A stretch of DNA of 64,000 nt from Kordia periserrulae (GTDB lineage: Bacteria > Bacteroidota > Bacteroidia > Flavobacteriales > Flavobacteriaceae). The notes under the pieces are model-generated. The model was not told the origin of the DNA and ran no database searches. It saw nothing but the letters and a program-made list of their open reading frames with translations. The DNA lies in assembly GCF_003054265.1 (NCBI RefSeq), contig NZ_QBKT01000006.1:186001-250000 (forward strand). Reading direction: 5' to 3'. Numbering within the stretch: position 1 is the stretch's first letter; every line of letters starts with the position of its first letter. The position numbers and the translations under genes were made by a program. Shown in pieces: positions 35,893 through 45,981 of the stretch.

Positions 35893-37005
35893 ATGCAACT
35901 AAGTTATTGGGAATATAAAACGTGGTTAAGCAATGTTGATTTTACCATTGTAGGAAGCGGTATTGTGGGATTGAATTGCGCGTTGCAACTTCGAAAGCAA
36001 TATCCTACCGCTAAAATTATTGTGCTAGAAAAAGGAATCCTGCCACAAGGCGCGAGTACAAAAAATGCTGGTTTTGCTTGTTTTGGAAGCCTCTCAGAGA
36101 TTTTAGACGACCTAAACACACATTCGGAGGCAGAAGTCGTAAACCTTGTCAAAAGGCGCGTAGAAGGCTTGCAATTGCTTCGAGAAACCTTAGGTGATGC
36201 AACGATTGATTATCAAGGTTTAGGAGGTTATGAATTGTTTACGGAAGAAGATACCGCACTGTACGAAGCATGTTTGGCGAAAAAAGAACACATCAATCAG
36301 TTACTGTATTCGGTTTTTGATGGAAATGTCTTTAGTGAAGTTGACAATATATTTCAGTTTGAAAACATTCAGTCGCGTTATATCTTTAATCAGTTTGAAG
36401 GGCAAATTGATACAGGAAAAATGATGCAAGCCTTATTGCAAAAAGCCGTTTCTCAGCACATTCACATTTTAAATTCCGTTTCGGTAGATGCATTCTCGGA
36501 AGCCAGAAATGCAGTGCAAATACAAACAAATCAATTTGACTTTTACACGAAAAAATTACTCATTGCCACCAACGGATTTGCGTCGCAATTACTCAACGAA
36601 AACGTACAACCCGCACGCGCACAAGTATTGATTACCAAGCCGATTGAAAATTTACACATCAAAGGCACATTTCACTTAGACAAAGGCTATTACTACTTCC
36701 GAAATATTGACAACCGTATTCTATTTGGCGGTGGACGAAATTTAGATTTTGAAGGCGAAAAAACGACAGAATTCGCAAATACCGAGTTGATTCAGCAAAA
36801 GCTGGAAGCACTTTTAAAAACCACTATTTTACCTAATACAGATTTCGAAATTGAACATCGTTGGAGTGGTATTATGGGCGTCGGTTCACAGAAAAAAGCC
36901 ATTGTAAAACCACTTTCTGAAAACGTATTTTGCGGCGTTCGCTTAGGCGGAATGGGCGTTGCAATTGGAAGTTTGGTAGGAAAAGAATTAGCAGAGTTGA
37001 TATGA
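35893..37005 (+). CDS. FAD-dependent oxidoreductase (DAO family)
   Basis: The product is 370 aa from ATG 35893. The in-frame start at 35848 would overlap the upstream gene. The FAD-binding Rossmann motif is IVGSGIVGLNCALQL (about 14-28), followed by EKG, the GASTKNAGFACFG segment typical of D-amino-acid/glycine oxidase-type DAO enzymes, and C-terminal HRWSGIMGVG and VRLGGMGVAIGS. It probably oxidises an amine or amino acid. No signal peptide is seen. It overlaps the GreAB-like gene by 4 bp (ATGA). Confidence 0.88.
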   Translation: MQLSYWEYKTWLSNVDFTIVGSGIVGLNCALQLRKQYPTAKIIVLEKGILPQGASTKNAGFACFGSLSEILDDLNTHSEAEVVNLVKRRVEGLQLLRETLGDATIDYQGLGGYELFTEEDTALYEACLAKKEHINQLLYSVFDGNVFSEVDNIFQFENIQSRYIFNQFEGQIDTGKMMQALLQKAVSQHIHILNSVSVDAFSEARNAVQIQTNQFDFYTKKLLIATNGFASQLLNENVQPARAQVLITKPIENLHIKGTFHLDKGYYYFRNIDNRILFGGGRNLDFEGEKTTEFANTELIQQKLEALLKTTILPNTDFEIEHRWSGIMGVGSQKKAIVKPLSENVFCGVRLGGMGVAIGSLVGKELAELI

Positions 37006-37451
37006 CCATAAAAGAAACGTTATACAATGCGTGTTTGGAAATTGTCAACGAGCGACAAACCAATATTCAAGAGCATTTTTCAGGCATTCAAGAAGCGATG
37101 TTGTCGGAAACCAAAAGTTCTGCGGGCGACAAACACGAAACAGGTCGCGCCATGTTGCAATTGGAGCGTGAAAAGTTGGGCAATCAATTGGCAGAAATTC
37201 AGAAAGTAAAAGAAATTCTCTTCAAAATTAATCCGCAATCAGAAGCTTCTCAAGGTTGTTTGGGAAGTGTTGTATATACATCACAAGCCAATTACTTTAT
37301 CTCTGTAAGCGTCGGTGAAATTACTGTTAATCATGAAAAATTCTACGCCATCGCCACCAACACACCGATTGGGAAATTGTTACTAGGTAAAAAAGTAGGT
37401 GATGCAGTTTCGTTTCGAAATCAGGAGTTTGTGATTGAGAAGGTCATTTAA
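37002..37451 (+). CDS. GreA/GreB-like protein
   Basis: The product is 149 aa from ATG 37002, which overlaps the preceding stop. The N-terminal 75 residues are a charged helical hairpin (SETKSSAGDKHETGRAMLQLE). The C-terminal half (about 80-149) resembles the GreA/GreB FKBP-like domain (GSVVYTSQANYFISVSVGE, TPIGKLLLGKKVGD). The hairpin tip is not the clear acidic DxE of true cleavage factors, so it may be a Gre-like RNA-polymerase secondary-channel binder. Homologues in flavobacteria are sometimes labelled 3-oxoacyl-ACP synthase, which the sequence does not support. Confidence 0.7.
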   Translation: MTIKETLYNACLEIVNERQTNIQEHFSGIQEAMLSETKSSAGDKHETGRAMLQLEREKLGNQLAEIQKVKEILFKINPQSEASQGCLGSVVYTSQANYFISVSVGEITVNHEKFYAIATNTPIGKLLLGKKVGDAVSFRNQEFVIEKVI

Positions 37452-37721
37452 TAGTTCATTTGTCATTCCTGCGTAGGCAGGAATCTAGACTTGTACTTCG
37501 CCTTTGCTCAGTACTCTTAGAATGCTTCACCTTTAGGATGTGTTAATATTTGTCAAGTTGAACAATAATGCGAAGTGGATTCCTGCCTACGCAGGAATGA
37601 CAAAGTATAAAAACTCTAACAAGTCTAAAAATCTAAAGTATAAGCGTGTCTAATTATCTTATCAAAAAAAACTCCAACACCTTTTACAGCATTGGAGTTG
37701 TATATGATATTCAAAAACTAT
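37452..37721. repeat. Convergent gap with a perfect 23-bp inverted repeat and TCTAA text
   Basis: There is no gene here. The 23-mer at 37463-37485 (starting GTCATTCCTGCGTAGG) recurs as its exact reverse complement at 37579-37601. Each copy is itself a palindrome around CCTGCnTAnGCAGG. About 37612-37660 is TCTAA-rich text with GCGTGTCTAAT. A terminator for the minus-strand gene follows at 37664-37699. Confidence 0.8.
37664..37699 (-). terminator. Intrinsic terminator of the VCBS/ASPIC gene
   Basis: The stem AACTCCAA (37670-37677) pairs with TTGGAGTT (37692-37699). It is followed in the minus direction by a T7 run. Confidence 0.8.
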
Positions 37722-40700
37722 TTACTGTTTGATAAACTTCTGCGTAAATATTTTTCCTTCCGATTCTAAACGTAGAATGTAGTTTCCTGTTTGCAATCTT
37801 GATACATCAATGGAATGTTCTGTGAGTTTTAAATTCATCACGCGCTTTCCTTCCATGTTGAAAATCGTAGCAATTTTCCCTACCAAATTCACAGGACTGT
37901 TGATATTCATAATTTTCCCCACAGGATTTGGATGAATGGCAACACTTTCCAACGTTTCATCTTCAATACTTAAGGTTTGTCCTTCGGTAATGATATGATG
38001 CGTATTGATAGCAGGATTTACCAAATTATCAATCGTTCCTGATGGCCAGTAAATCACAATATTGTTAATCGTAGTTTCTGTTCCTATACCAAAATGTGCG
38101 TTTAGTGTGCTCATAAAACGGAAGCCTTCTCCACTACGCACATCGCGAATTTGTGTTCCTGCGGCAGTATGTACTTCAATTCTAGCACCAATTCCGTTAA
38201 TATTACTCGCGACTCCTGTGGTGGTAATTTTCACCCAATTGTTGCTATTTGTGTTATTTGTGTATAAAGTCGTTCCCGAGATAGCGTCAATGAATCCGTC
38301 GTTGTTCATATCGCCAAAAGAACCGTTATTTCCAGCAATGACATTGTCGTACACTGTAAAGGTCATATCGCCATTTCCGAATAGAATACTTCCGTTAGAG
38401 GCAATATCTAAATTTCCGTCGTTATCAAAGTCGTAGGTAGCATTTTCAATTCCTGTATTGGTCAATGCTGGTAAAATTCCAGAAGAAGCTGTAACATCTG
38501 TAAACGTACTATTTCCGTTGTTTCGCATGAGTTTGTGTGTTCCGTTGGTAGTTGAACTTGCACCTACAAACACATCCATATCGCCATCATTATCAAAATC
38601 GCCCCAAGCAGAAGACCATGTTTGAATTGGATCTGCCAAATTCAGCGCAGAAGCTACTTCTACAAAGTTTCCACTTCCGTCATTTTCGTGCATTTCATTG
38701 ATGTTGATGGTCGTAGCGCCACCACGACATTTCGCAATAAACATGTCCATATCGCGGTCGTTGTCATAATCAATCCAGATAGAACCATAATTTCCTCCAC
38801 CGGCATCATCACCCAATCCACCTTGGTTGAATGTTAAGTTTCCGCTTCCGTCATTCGTATAATACACATTCGGATCGACATCATGACATACAAAAGCATC
38901 TAAATGTCCGTCATTATTCAAATCGACAAAGTTTGAACGCTGAGAGAATACATATTCTGGTCCTGAAATTTCAGTAAAAGCCGTTCCTGTAGCATTAGCT
39001 CTCATAAAGGTTACACCATTTCCACCGCCGTATAATAAATCGGTAAATCCGTTTCTATCATAATCGGCAGCAGCCAAACTCCACGAAGGTGTAAAGTCGG
39101 CAGTAGTGGTAGTAATATTTACTGGCGTTGTACTTAAACCACCTGAAGCTTGTTGGTAAAAGATGTTAATATTTGTTGAAGTTATAGAAACCACATCGTC
39201 TAAAAAGTCGCCATTCATATCTACAGCAGCTCTCTGAGTTCCACTCGTACTTACGGTTGAGGTTGTAAAACTTGCTGGTGGTGGTGGCACTAAGGTTGAA
39301 AAATTCAACGGTCCGCCCCAAATACTGGAATCCAACCCACAAATAGCGCGTACATATACTTCATAGTTTGTTGCTGGCGTTAACGACGATAAATTGATAC
39401 TCGTAGTGCTTGCCGCAGTTCCGGGACCTGATGGAATTCCTGTTCCTGCAGGTTGTACAACGTATTCCCAAGCAGTTTCGCCACTATTGGCAGACCAAGA
39501 AACGGTAGCCGAGTTTTGTGTAATAGCTGATGCTACTAAACTAGAAGGCGCAATACAAAACGAGCCACAGGTTTCTACACGTACAAAATCGATAGACATA
39601 TCGCCTTCAAAACCAGTTCCAGTTCCAGTATGACGAAATTCTATATAAATAACTTGTCCTAAATAGGCATCCAAATTGATCCCTACAGGAACCCAAGCTT
39701 CAGCACCGCTTGTTTGTATTTGTCCTGTTTGCGTAAATAAGGATGTAAAAGGCCCACTAATAGAAGTTTTCACACCTACTTCCAATGTTCCCATATCAGC
39801 TCCATACGCGTGAAGATAGAAGGAAAGTTCTGCGCCGTCAGTTGCAGAAGAAAGGTCTACTGCAGGACTGATCGCAGAAGCTGTTGCTGATGTTCCTCCA
39901 GAAGCTTCATAATTCATAAAACTACTACCGCTGAAAGCCGCATCAGGACCTGTTCCACCAGAGCCTGAATCGTTAGGAATCTCCCATGAACCATTTCCAT
40001 TATTTAAATTCCCTGTCCAGCCAGAGACAGTATCAAATTCTTCCGTAAAAAGATACACAGAAGAACCAGAACCACACGTTACACCAACAGGCGCTTGCGG
40101 CGGACAGTTGCTTTGTGTAATAGCGCTACTGTTTACTATACAGTTCGAATCTTGGTCGTTTTGTATTGTTATGACAACATTTGTTCCGTTAGCAAAAGGA
40201 CCAAATTGCACCATTCCAGTAGCAGCTAATGCTTGGTTTGTACTTCCTTGATTGTCTGAAATGGTCAAGGAGGTTGCTGAGCCTAAATCGCTTACATTTA
40301 CATTTACTAAAAACCCACCGCTATTTGTACAATCGTCAACAATAGCATAGGCAGCTGTTGGGTTGGTACAGGTTGCGCAGGCTACATCAAAATCCCAAGG
40401 TGTGTAACTGTTATCAGCACAATTAATAGTTACGTCTGAGTTGATAGAAACTGTAATCGTATCTCCATTGGATTGAAAAGTGAGTCCTGCCAAGTTTCCT
40501 GCGTTACCATAACCATTGTAAAGTTCTGTGCCGTTTGTATCTAAGACAATCAATTCGTCCCACGTATTTTCTACTTGTCCCGCATTGAAGGTAACTTGTA
40601 AATCGGAACCATCAGAACTTGTAAAAACAAAGCTTGTGGTATCATTATTTGTATAACAATAGGTTGTGTTTACTGGACCAGAAGCACAGTTGACTGTAGT

Positions 40701-40760
40701 TTGCCCTACTGCAAAAAAGCAAGATACTAGCAAACTGAATAATAGCGTAATTTTTTTCAT
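37722..40760 (-). CDS. FG-GAP/VCBS-ASPIC repeat protein with T9SS type A sorting domain
   Basis: This 1012-aa secreted protein has a signal peptide (ending CFFAVGQ). A CUB-like region (about 25-130) and a MAM/adhesion-like region with a fibronectin III domain (about 400-490) come next. At least six Ca-binding FG-GAP/VCBS repeats follow (DLNNDGHLDAF, DYDNDRDMDMF, DFDNDGDMDVF, DFDNDGNLDIA, DMNNDGFIDAI), then an ASPIC/UnbV domain (GIGARIEVHTAAGTQIRDV). It ends in a T9SS type A tail (MNLKLTEHSIDVSRLQTGNY..QKFIKQ). It is exported by type IX secretion and attached to, or released at, the surface. The role is probably adhesive or binding. The diheme lipoprotein gene lies 24 bp upstream. Confidence 0.92.
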   Translation of the reverse strand: MKKITLLFSLLVSCFFAVGQTTVNCASGPVNTTYCYTNNDTTSFVFTSSDGSDLQVTFNAGQVENTWDELIVLDTNGTELYNGYGNAGNLAGLTFQSNGDTITVSINSDVTINCADNSYTPWDFDVACATCTNPTAAYAIVDDCTNSGGFLVNVNVSDLGSATSLTISDNQGSTNQALAATGMVQFGPFANGTNVVITIQNDQDSNCIVNSSAITQSNCPPQAPVGVTCGSGSSVYLFTEEFDTVSGWTGNLNNGNGSWEIPNDSGSGGTGPDAAFSGSSFMNYEASGGTSATASAISPAVDLSSATDGAELSFYLHAYGADMGTLEVGVKTSISGPFTSLFTQTGQIQTSGAEAWVPVGINLDAYLGQVIYIEFRHTGTGTGFEGDMSIDFVRVETCGSFCIAPSSLVASAITQNSATVSWSANSGETAWEYVVQPAGTGIPSGPGTAASTTSINLSSLTPATNYEVYVRAICGLDSSIWGGPLNFSTLVPPPPASFTTSTVSTSGTQRAAVDMNGDFLDDVVSITSTNINIFYQQASGGLSTTPVNITTTTADFTPSWSLAAADYDRNGFTDLLYGGGNGVTFMRANATGTAFTEISGPEYVFSQRSNFVDLNNDGHLDAFVCHDVDPNVYYTNDGSGNLTFNQGGLGDDAGGGNYGSIWIDYDNDRDMDMFIAKCRGGATTININEMHENDGSGNFVEVASALNLADPIQTWSSAWGDFDNDGDMDVFVGASSTTNGTHKLMRNNGNSTFTDVTASSGILPALTNTGIENATYDFDNDGNLDIASNGSILFGNGDMTFTVYDNVIAGNNGSFGDMNNDGFIDAISGTTLYTNNTNSNNWVKITTTGVASNINGIGARIEVHTAAGTQIRDVRSGEGFRFMSTLNAHFGIGTETTINNIVIYWPSGTIDNLVNPAINTHHIITEGQTLSIEDETLESVAIHPNPVGKIMNINSPVNLVGKIATIFNMEGKRVMNLKLTEHSIDVSRLQTGNYILRLESEGKIFTQKFIKQ

Positions 40761-40784
40761 AAGTGTTGGTTGCGTTGTTAGTTT

Positions 40785-41897
40785 TTATTCACATTCTGTG
40801 GTTAAGCCATCAATCCACTGCCCAATCATTTGTACAGCTTCTTTGTGGATGATGCTTCTTCCGAGTAATGGCATTCTGAATTCTTCGGCTTCTGTATTGA
40901 TTCTGTAATACATTACAGAACGTTCTTTGAGCGAAGGCGTTACAATATCAATCATTCCCGTAATTTCTGTATCAGGATCTATACAAATACCTAAGTTGTT
41001 AGGGTCGCCCGATTCGTCAAAAGCAAAACGAACAGGTCTGTAATCACAATGAGATCCTTCTTGATGACAATGCGCACAGTTGATATCGATATACGAGCGA
41101 ACACGTAAGTCTATTGGTTGTGTTTCGTCGCTCCAGTTTACTACGGTGTTGATGGTATTTGGTAAGTTGTCTTCTAAATAGCCTTCGTTGATAAATTTTT
41201 GCAGTTGATTTTCAGTTCCGTCTGCATAGTCGTACATGCTGTTGAGGTTTTGCGGCTTGACTCCGATAGGAACAGACGCCGTACCGCTTTTGTGACAGGT
41301 AAAACATTCTACTTCGGACGGAATTCTGTAGTTGGTCGTTTTCATTTCGCCCGCTTCCATAAATTCTACATTGGTAAAGGAACCATCGAGACTAAATGTT
41401 GCTTCGGTTTGTTCATCGTTCCATACATAATCTGCAAAATACCAATCGTCTGCTTTTTTCAGCATTAAACGCGTTTCTATGATGCGCGTTGTGTTGCTTG
41501 GTTGGACATTATTGTAGTAAAACGTTTTAATTAAAATGGTTCCTACAGGCATGTTGATAAGTTCCATATCTGCCGCATAGGTTGCTTGCACGTCGTCAGG
41601 CATCCATATAAAACGCTTCTTTTTGGCGTAATCGGTAAAAAGTGTTGAAATGGGCTCGTATGGAATCACACCTAAGACAGGCGTTTGGTTTTTCATTTCA
41701 CCTTCAAAAAAGTTGTATTCTGACAGCGTGTTGAACGGAAATGCGTCCATATCCAAATTTACAGGAGACGTTGGAATCGGAATGTAATCGTCGTCCATAG
41801 ATGATGGTGGATTCATTGGATCGTTGTCGTCTTTACAAGAAAATAGGGTAGCAGAAAGTACTGCTAATACAGCAATTTTACGTAGTTTTTTGATCAT
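40785..41897 (-). CDS. SO2930-type diheme c-type cytochrome lipoprotein
   Basis: This 370-aa protein has a lipobox (SATLFSC, Cys21). Two CxxCH heme-c sites are present, ECFTCHKSG and NCAHCHQEG, and a late Met-containing segment (EEFRMPLLGRS) may give an axial ligand. Overall it resembles the HNE_0200/SO2930 family of diheme lipoproteins of unknown function. It is extracytoplasmic and probably does electron transfer or peroxidatic chemistry. It precedes the T9SS VCBS/ASPIC protein by 24 bp, and the pair probably forms an operon. Confidence 0.85.
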   Translation of the reverse strand: MIKKLRKIAVLAVLSATLFSCKDDNDPMNPPSSMDDDYIPIPTSPVNLDMDAFPFNTLSEYNFFEGEMKNQTPVLGVIPYEPISTLFTDYAKKKRFIWMPDDVQATYAADMELINMPVGTILIKTFYYNNVQPSNTTRIIETRLMLKKADDWYFADYVWNDEQTEATFSLDGSFTNVEFMEAGEMKTTNYRIPSEVECFTCHKSGTASVPIGVKPQNLNSMYDYADGTENQLQKFINEGYLEDNLPNTINTVVNWSDETQPIDLRVRSYIDINCAHCHQEGSHCDYRPVRFAFDESGDPNNLGICIDPDTEITGMIDIVTPSLKERSVMYYRINTEAEEFRMPLLGRSIIHKEAVQMIGQWIDGLTTECE

Positions 41898-41956
41898 ATT
41901 TTAGTTTAGTTAGCCTACTAATATAGTAAAAATATCAATTGTTTTGATTGATACTT

Positions 41957-41971
41957 AGTGAGTTACTCACT
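41957..41971. promoter_or_regulatory. Palindrome upstream of the diheme cytochrome gene
   Basis: AGTGAGT-T-ACTCACT is a perfect 7-bp inverted repeat with a 1-bp centre, 60 bp upstream of the cytochrome ATG. It could be a regulator site. No regulator is identified. Confidence 0.3.
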
Positions 41972-42114
41972 TAATAAAACAACTGAGAAGAAATTTATCC
42001 TACCTTTTGGTTTTAATTATTTTTGGAAGTGATTGCTTTTGTAGTATTTTTTATAATTCACTATGAATTTTGTACTACAATATTGATTTTTAATAAATTG
42101 AAAATATGTTGCTT

Positions 42115-43062
42115 TTAAACGAAATCCAACCCAACCTCAAAACCATTTTCCAACGCTTCCAAACTCTCAAAAAACACCACAAAATTCTCATACTTCGCCA
42201 ATACCAAATAATGACTGCCTTTAAAGTAACTTTTGCGCACTGTTACCTTAAATTCAGAAGTTTCGGAAACTTTGAGTTGATGCGGATATATTAAAACGGT
42301 TTCCTTTTCCGTTTCAATTTCTGGAAATAAACTTGCGGGTAATTCGTTGACTTCGCCAAACAAGGAAGCTACATATTTGTTCGGCGGATTTTTGTAAAGA
42401 TTTTTAGAATCGCTTTTTGTGATGAGTGTTCCTTTTTTTAGTACAATTGTCGTGTCTGCAAATGCTAATGCGTCGGTTCGGTCGTGGGTGGCGACAATGC
42501 AAGTGATGTTTTCTTTTTTGAGATAGCTGAATAGATTTCTGCGCAACGCATTCTTTCTAAAGTTGTCGATATGACTAAACGGCTCGTCCAACAATAATAC
42601 TTCAGGTTCACGTGCTAAGGCTTTGGCTAGTGCTACGCGTTGTTGTTGTCCGCCGCTGAGTAGTTTTGTTTTTACATTCGCAAACGCGGACATTTCAACC
42701 ATATCCAATAGTTCGTCAATGCGTTGTTGTTTTTTTTCGGGATAGAAATTGGAAAGATGCGTTCCAATATTTTCTGAAACAGTAGTGTACGGCATCAAAT
42801 CGAAATCTTGCGCCACATATTTCATCTTTTCAAACCCCGGCACTAAGTTGTGACTCGGTCCAAGGATTTGCTCATCTTGCCAAAAAATTTCGCCTTCGTC
42901 TACATCGTGCAAACCATACATCAGCTTTAACAGCGTACTTTTTCCACAGCCACTTTCGCCAATGATAGACACATGCGCGCCTTGTGGAATTTCAAAAGAG
43001 ATGTCTTTTAAAATAGGTGTGTTTTCTATATACGAAAAGGAGATTCGTTGAACCTTGAGCAT
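42115..43062 (-). CDS. ABC transporter ATP-binding protein
   Basis: This 315-aa protein has Walker A GESGCGKST, Q-loop YVAQDFDLMPYTTV, signature LSGGQQQRVALAKAL, Walker B VLLLDEPFSHID and the H-loop ATHD. The order and the FGEVNELPASLF segment after the ATPase core recall importer ATPases of the FbpC/PotA type. A regulatory beta-domain occupies about 235-315. No permease or binding protein is nearby, so the partner and substrate are unknown. It stands alone on this strand. Confidence 0.9.
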   Translation of the reverse strand: MLKVQRISFSYIENTPILKDISFEIPQGAHVSIIGESGCGKSTLLKLMYGLHDVDEGEIFWQDEQILGPSHNLVPGFEKMKYVAQDFDLMPYTTVSENIGTHLSNFYPEKKQQRIDELLDMVEMSAFANVKTKLLSGGQQQRVALAKALAREPEVLLLDEPFSHIDNFRKNALRRNLFSYLKKENITCIVATHDRTDALAFADTTIVLKKGTLITKSDSKNLYKNPPNKYVASLFGEVNELPASLFPEIETEKETVLIYPHQLKVSETSEFKVTVRKSYFKGSHYLVLAKYENFVVFFESLEALENGFEVGLDFV

Positions 43063-43298
43063 GGCAATTTTTTAGAAATACAAAAATACGGAGATAATCT
43101 TTGATATGCTATTTTTGGGGTAGAATCTGGATTCAGGAATGAAGAGTCAAGAGTCAGGAATCTGGATTTTAGACTTTTCTTTGGCTCGTTGGCACTCGCT
43201 ATTTGTATATGTTCAAAAGAAAAACCGTCAAGCTGTATTTTCAACTTGACGGTTAGTTTTAATTTTTATTTTTTAAGATTGCCTAAAAATGAATTTCA
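43063..43298. other. Gap with repeated GAATC text and terminator
   Basis: It contains short repeats (GAATCTGGATT, GAAGAGTCAAGAGTCAGGAATC) and, at its right side, the terminator at 43223-43254. I see no gene here. Confidence 0.5.
43223..43254 (-). terminator. Intrinsic terminator of the prolyl oligopeptidase gene
   Basis: The perfect 10-bp stem AACCGTCAAG/CTTGACGGTT has a 12-nt loop. A T-rich tract follows on the minus strand. Confidence 0.88.
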
Positions 43299-45458
43299 CT
43301 ACTTTTTAAATTCTTCTAAAACCGCTTTGTTTGGCAATTCTTTAAAGCCCATGTTGAACAGCGTAAAGCCATAAATGTCTGCATATTGTTCAATGGTTTT
43401 TGTGATTGGAGTTCCTGCGCCATGTCCTGCATCGGTTTCAATACGAATCAACGTTGGATTGTTTCCTGCTTGTTTGGCTTGTAATTCTGCAGCAAATTTG
43501 AAACTGTGTGCTGGAACTACACGATCATCATGATCGCCTGTAGTAACCATCGTTGCTGGATATTCCACACCTTTTTTTACATTGTGTACTGGCGAATAGC
43601 CTTTTAAGTATTCAAACATTTCTTTGCTATCATCCGCAGTTCCGTAATCGTACGCCCAACCTGCGCCCGCTGTAAATTTATGATAACGTAACATGTCTAA
43701 CACACCAACTGCTGGCAAAGCTACTTTCATTAAATCTGGACGTTGTGTCATGGTTGCACCTACAAGCAAACCACCATTAGAACCACCGCGAATGGCTAAG
43801 AAATCACTTGACGTATATTTTTCAGCAATTAAATATTCCGCCGCAGCGATAAAATCATCAAATACATTTTGCTTTTGCATTTTGGTTCCAGCATCGTGCC
43901 ACTCTTTTCCATATTCGCCACCACCGCGAAGATTGGCTACTGCGTAAATTCCGCCTTGCTCCATCCAAACTACATTTGCAGTGCTAAATGATGGACGTAA
44001 CGAAATGTTGAATCCGCCATAACCGTATAAGATGGTTGGGTTTTTCCCGTTGAGTTCAATGCCTTTTTTGTGCGTAATAATCATCGGAACTTTGGTGCCA
44101 TCTTTTGACGTGTAGAATACCTGATTACTTTCGTATTCGTCTGGATTGAAATCGATGCCTGGTTTTCTGTATACTTTTGATGTACCATCTTCTGGATTGT
44201 ATGCATAGGTTGTTGATGGTGTTTTGTAGTTTGAGAACGAATAATACAATACTTCATCCTCTTTTTCGCCACTAAATCCGCTTGCCGTTCCTACGCCTGG
44301 TAAGCTTACTTCGCGAACTAATTTTCCATCGTAATCATATTGCAATACTTTTGTAACTGCATCTACTATGTAGGAAGCAAAGAAATACCCTGATCCTGTA
44401 GAAATGCTCAACACATTTTTAGTTTCTGGAATGAAATCTACCCAATTTTCAGGTGCTGGATTGGACGCATCTACCGTAACAACTTTTTGATTTGGTGCAT
44501 TCATATTGGTCAAGATGTAGAGTTTAGAACCTACACTTTCAATCACATACGAGTCTGTTTCTGTATTGTCTAAAATTGTAATAATATCACTTGCTGGTTT
44601 TGTCAAATCTTTCATTAACAGCTTAGTTCCTGAGGTAGAAACTCTTGGGTAAATGAACAAATAGTTGCCATCTTCCGTGACGCCTCCACCAACATAACGG
44701 TGTTTTTCCTCAGGTGTCGCACCATACACAACTTTATCCTCTTTTTGAGGTGTTCCTAATTTGTGATAGTATAATTTGTGCTGATCTGTTTTGGCAGAAA
44801 GTTCACTTCCTTTTGGTTTGTCGTAGCTAGAATAGTAGAATCCGTCGTTTCCTTTCCAAGAAATTCCAGAGAATTTAATATCTACCAAGGTATCTTCTAA
44901 AATTTCTTTAGAAGCAGCGTCCATGATGATTACTTTTCTCCAGTCACTTCCACCTTCAGAGATGGAATAGGCTATAATTTCTTTATTGTCTGAAAAGTTC
45001 AATCCGCTTCCAAGTGAAATAGTGCCATCTTTAGAAAATGTATTCGGGTCTAAAAATACTTCTGCTTCTTCATCTCCTTTTTGTCGGTAAATAACCGATT
45101 GATTTTGCAAACCATCATTTTTGTAAAAATACGTGTATTCACCTTCCTTAAATGGCGCACTGATGCGTTCGTAATTAATTAATTCTGTATAGCGTTTTTT
45201 AAGCGCATCACGATATGGAATTTGGTCTAAGTAGTTAAAGGTAGTTTTGTTTTGTTCTTTTACCCAAGCTTCCGTTTCTTTTGAGCGATCGTCTTCCAAC
45301 CAACGATACGGATCCTTTACTTCAGTTTCAAAATAGGTGTCAACAACTTCTTTTTGTTGTGTTTCGGGATATGTCACTGTAATTGCGTTTTTTTCTGGTT
45401 TTTCCTCGCAAGAGAAGAATAGTACTGCGAGACAACTAATTTTTAACAATTGTTTCAT
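43299..45458 (-). CDS. Prolyl oligopeptidase family serine peptidase (S9A), lipoprotein
   Basis: This 719-aa protein has a lipobox (LAVLFFSC, Cys16). The start of the family pattern is [19 protein letters not shown] seven-blade propeller follows (about 70-420), then the alpha/beta-hydrolase domain with [14 protein letters not shown], nucleophile Ser in [12 protein letters not shown], and His in DAGHGAG. The Asp is in [10 protein letters not shown]. It cleaves proline-containing oligopeptides, probably in the periplasm. It is a single-gene unit with its own terminator. Confidence 0.94.
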   Translation of the reverse strand: MKQLLKISCLAVLFFSCEEKPEKNAITVTYPETQQKEVVDTYFETEVKDPYRWLEDDRSKETEAWVKEQNKTTFNYLDQIPYRDALKKRYTELINYERISAPFKEGEYTYFYKNDGLQNQSVIYRQKGDEEAEVFLDPNTFSKDGTISLGSGLNFSDNKEIIAYSISEGGSDWRKVIIMDAASKEILEDTLVDIKFSGISWKGNDGFYYSSYDKPKGSELSAKTDQHKLYYHKLGTPQKEDKVVYGATPEEKHRYVGGGVTEDGNYLFIYPRVSTSGTKLLMKDLTKPASDIITILDNTETDSYVIESVGSKLYILTNMNAPNQKVVTVDASNPAPENWVDFIPETKNVLSISTGSGYFFASYIVDAVTKVLQYDYDGKLVREVSLPGVGTASGFSGEKEDEVLYYSFSNYKTPSTTYAYNPEDGTSKVYRKPGIDFNPDEYESNQVFYTSKDGTKVPMIITHKKGIELNGKNPTILYGYGGFNISLRPSFSTANVVWMEQGGIYAVANLRGGGEYGKEWHDAGTKMQKQNVFDDFIAAAEYLIAEKYTSSDFLAIRGGSNGGLLVGATMTQRPDLMKVALPAVGVLDMLRYHKFTAGAGWAYDYGTADDSKEMFEYLKGYSPVHNVKKGVEYPATMVTTGDHDDRVVPAHSFKFAAELQAKQAGNNPTLIRIETDAGHGAGTPITKTIEQYADIYGFTLFNMGFKELPNKAVLEEFKK

Positions 45459-45533
45459 TGAGTGTGGTATTTAGTTTTGTGCGAAATTAATATTAACTAC
45501 ACAAAAATTGGTTTCTTTCAAATTTAGGATAAA

Positions 45534-45566
45534 AAAAACCACTTCCGTGAATTGAAAGCGGTTTTT
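45534..45566 (-). terminator. Intrinsic terminator after doxX-like gene
   Basis: On the minus strand AAAAACCGCTTTC pairs with GGAAGTGGTTTTT, with two G-U pairs, followed by a T-run. Confidence 0.75.
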
Positions 45567-45585
45567 AACAAAATGCTAAGATTTT

Positions 45586-45981
45586 TTAATAAAACAGTGG
45601 TTTAAACTGCGACCAATGCTTGTAAATTAATATTCCGTTTAACGTAGCTACAACGAGTGCGCCAATCATTCCGCCAGATAAATCTAAAAAGAAGTGAAAT
45701 AGTAAAATATTGACAGAAATCGGTGCTAATAAAATAAGCGCAAAAGGCACCCATTTTTTTAGAATCAATAATATTCCGACATAGACTTCCAAAGCGCCAA
45801 CAATAGGTAGCATGTATCCAGAAGCATTAAGTGAGCCCATAAATTCGCCTGCTTTTGGTGGCATAGAAGGTTGTGGTAAAAAACCAGATTCCATAAAAAT
45901 CATAAGGAGCTTGTTAGCACCAAATACGATAAGAATTAATCCTAGTATGAAACGGATAATTTTGGTGAAGTTGGAGTCCAT
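45586..45981 (-). CDS. DoxX family membrane protein
   Basis: The product is 131 aa from ATG 45981. Upstream in-frame sequence to 46053 is AT-rich and Ser/Thr-rich and does not look like a signal, so the shorter start is preferred. It has four membrane segments (about 7-27, 47-66, 72-90 and 98-125). FGANKLLMIF and the ALEVYVGILLIL helix fit the DoxX/DUF417-like fold. The function in this lineage is unclear. It is monocistronic. Confidence 0.82.
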   Translation of the reverse strand: MDSNFTKIIRFILGLILIVFGANKLLMIFMESGFLPQPSMPPKAGEFMGSLNASGYMLPIVGALEVYVGILLILKKWVPFALILLAPISVNILLFHFFLDLSGGMIGALVVATLNGILIYKHWSQFKPLFY

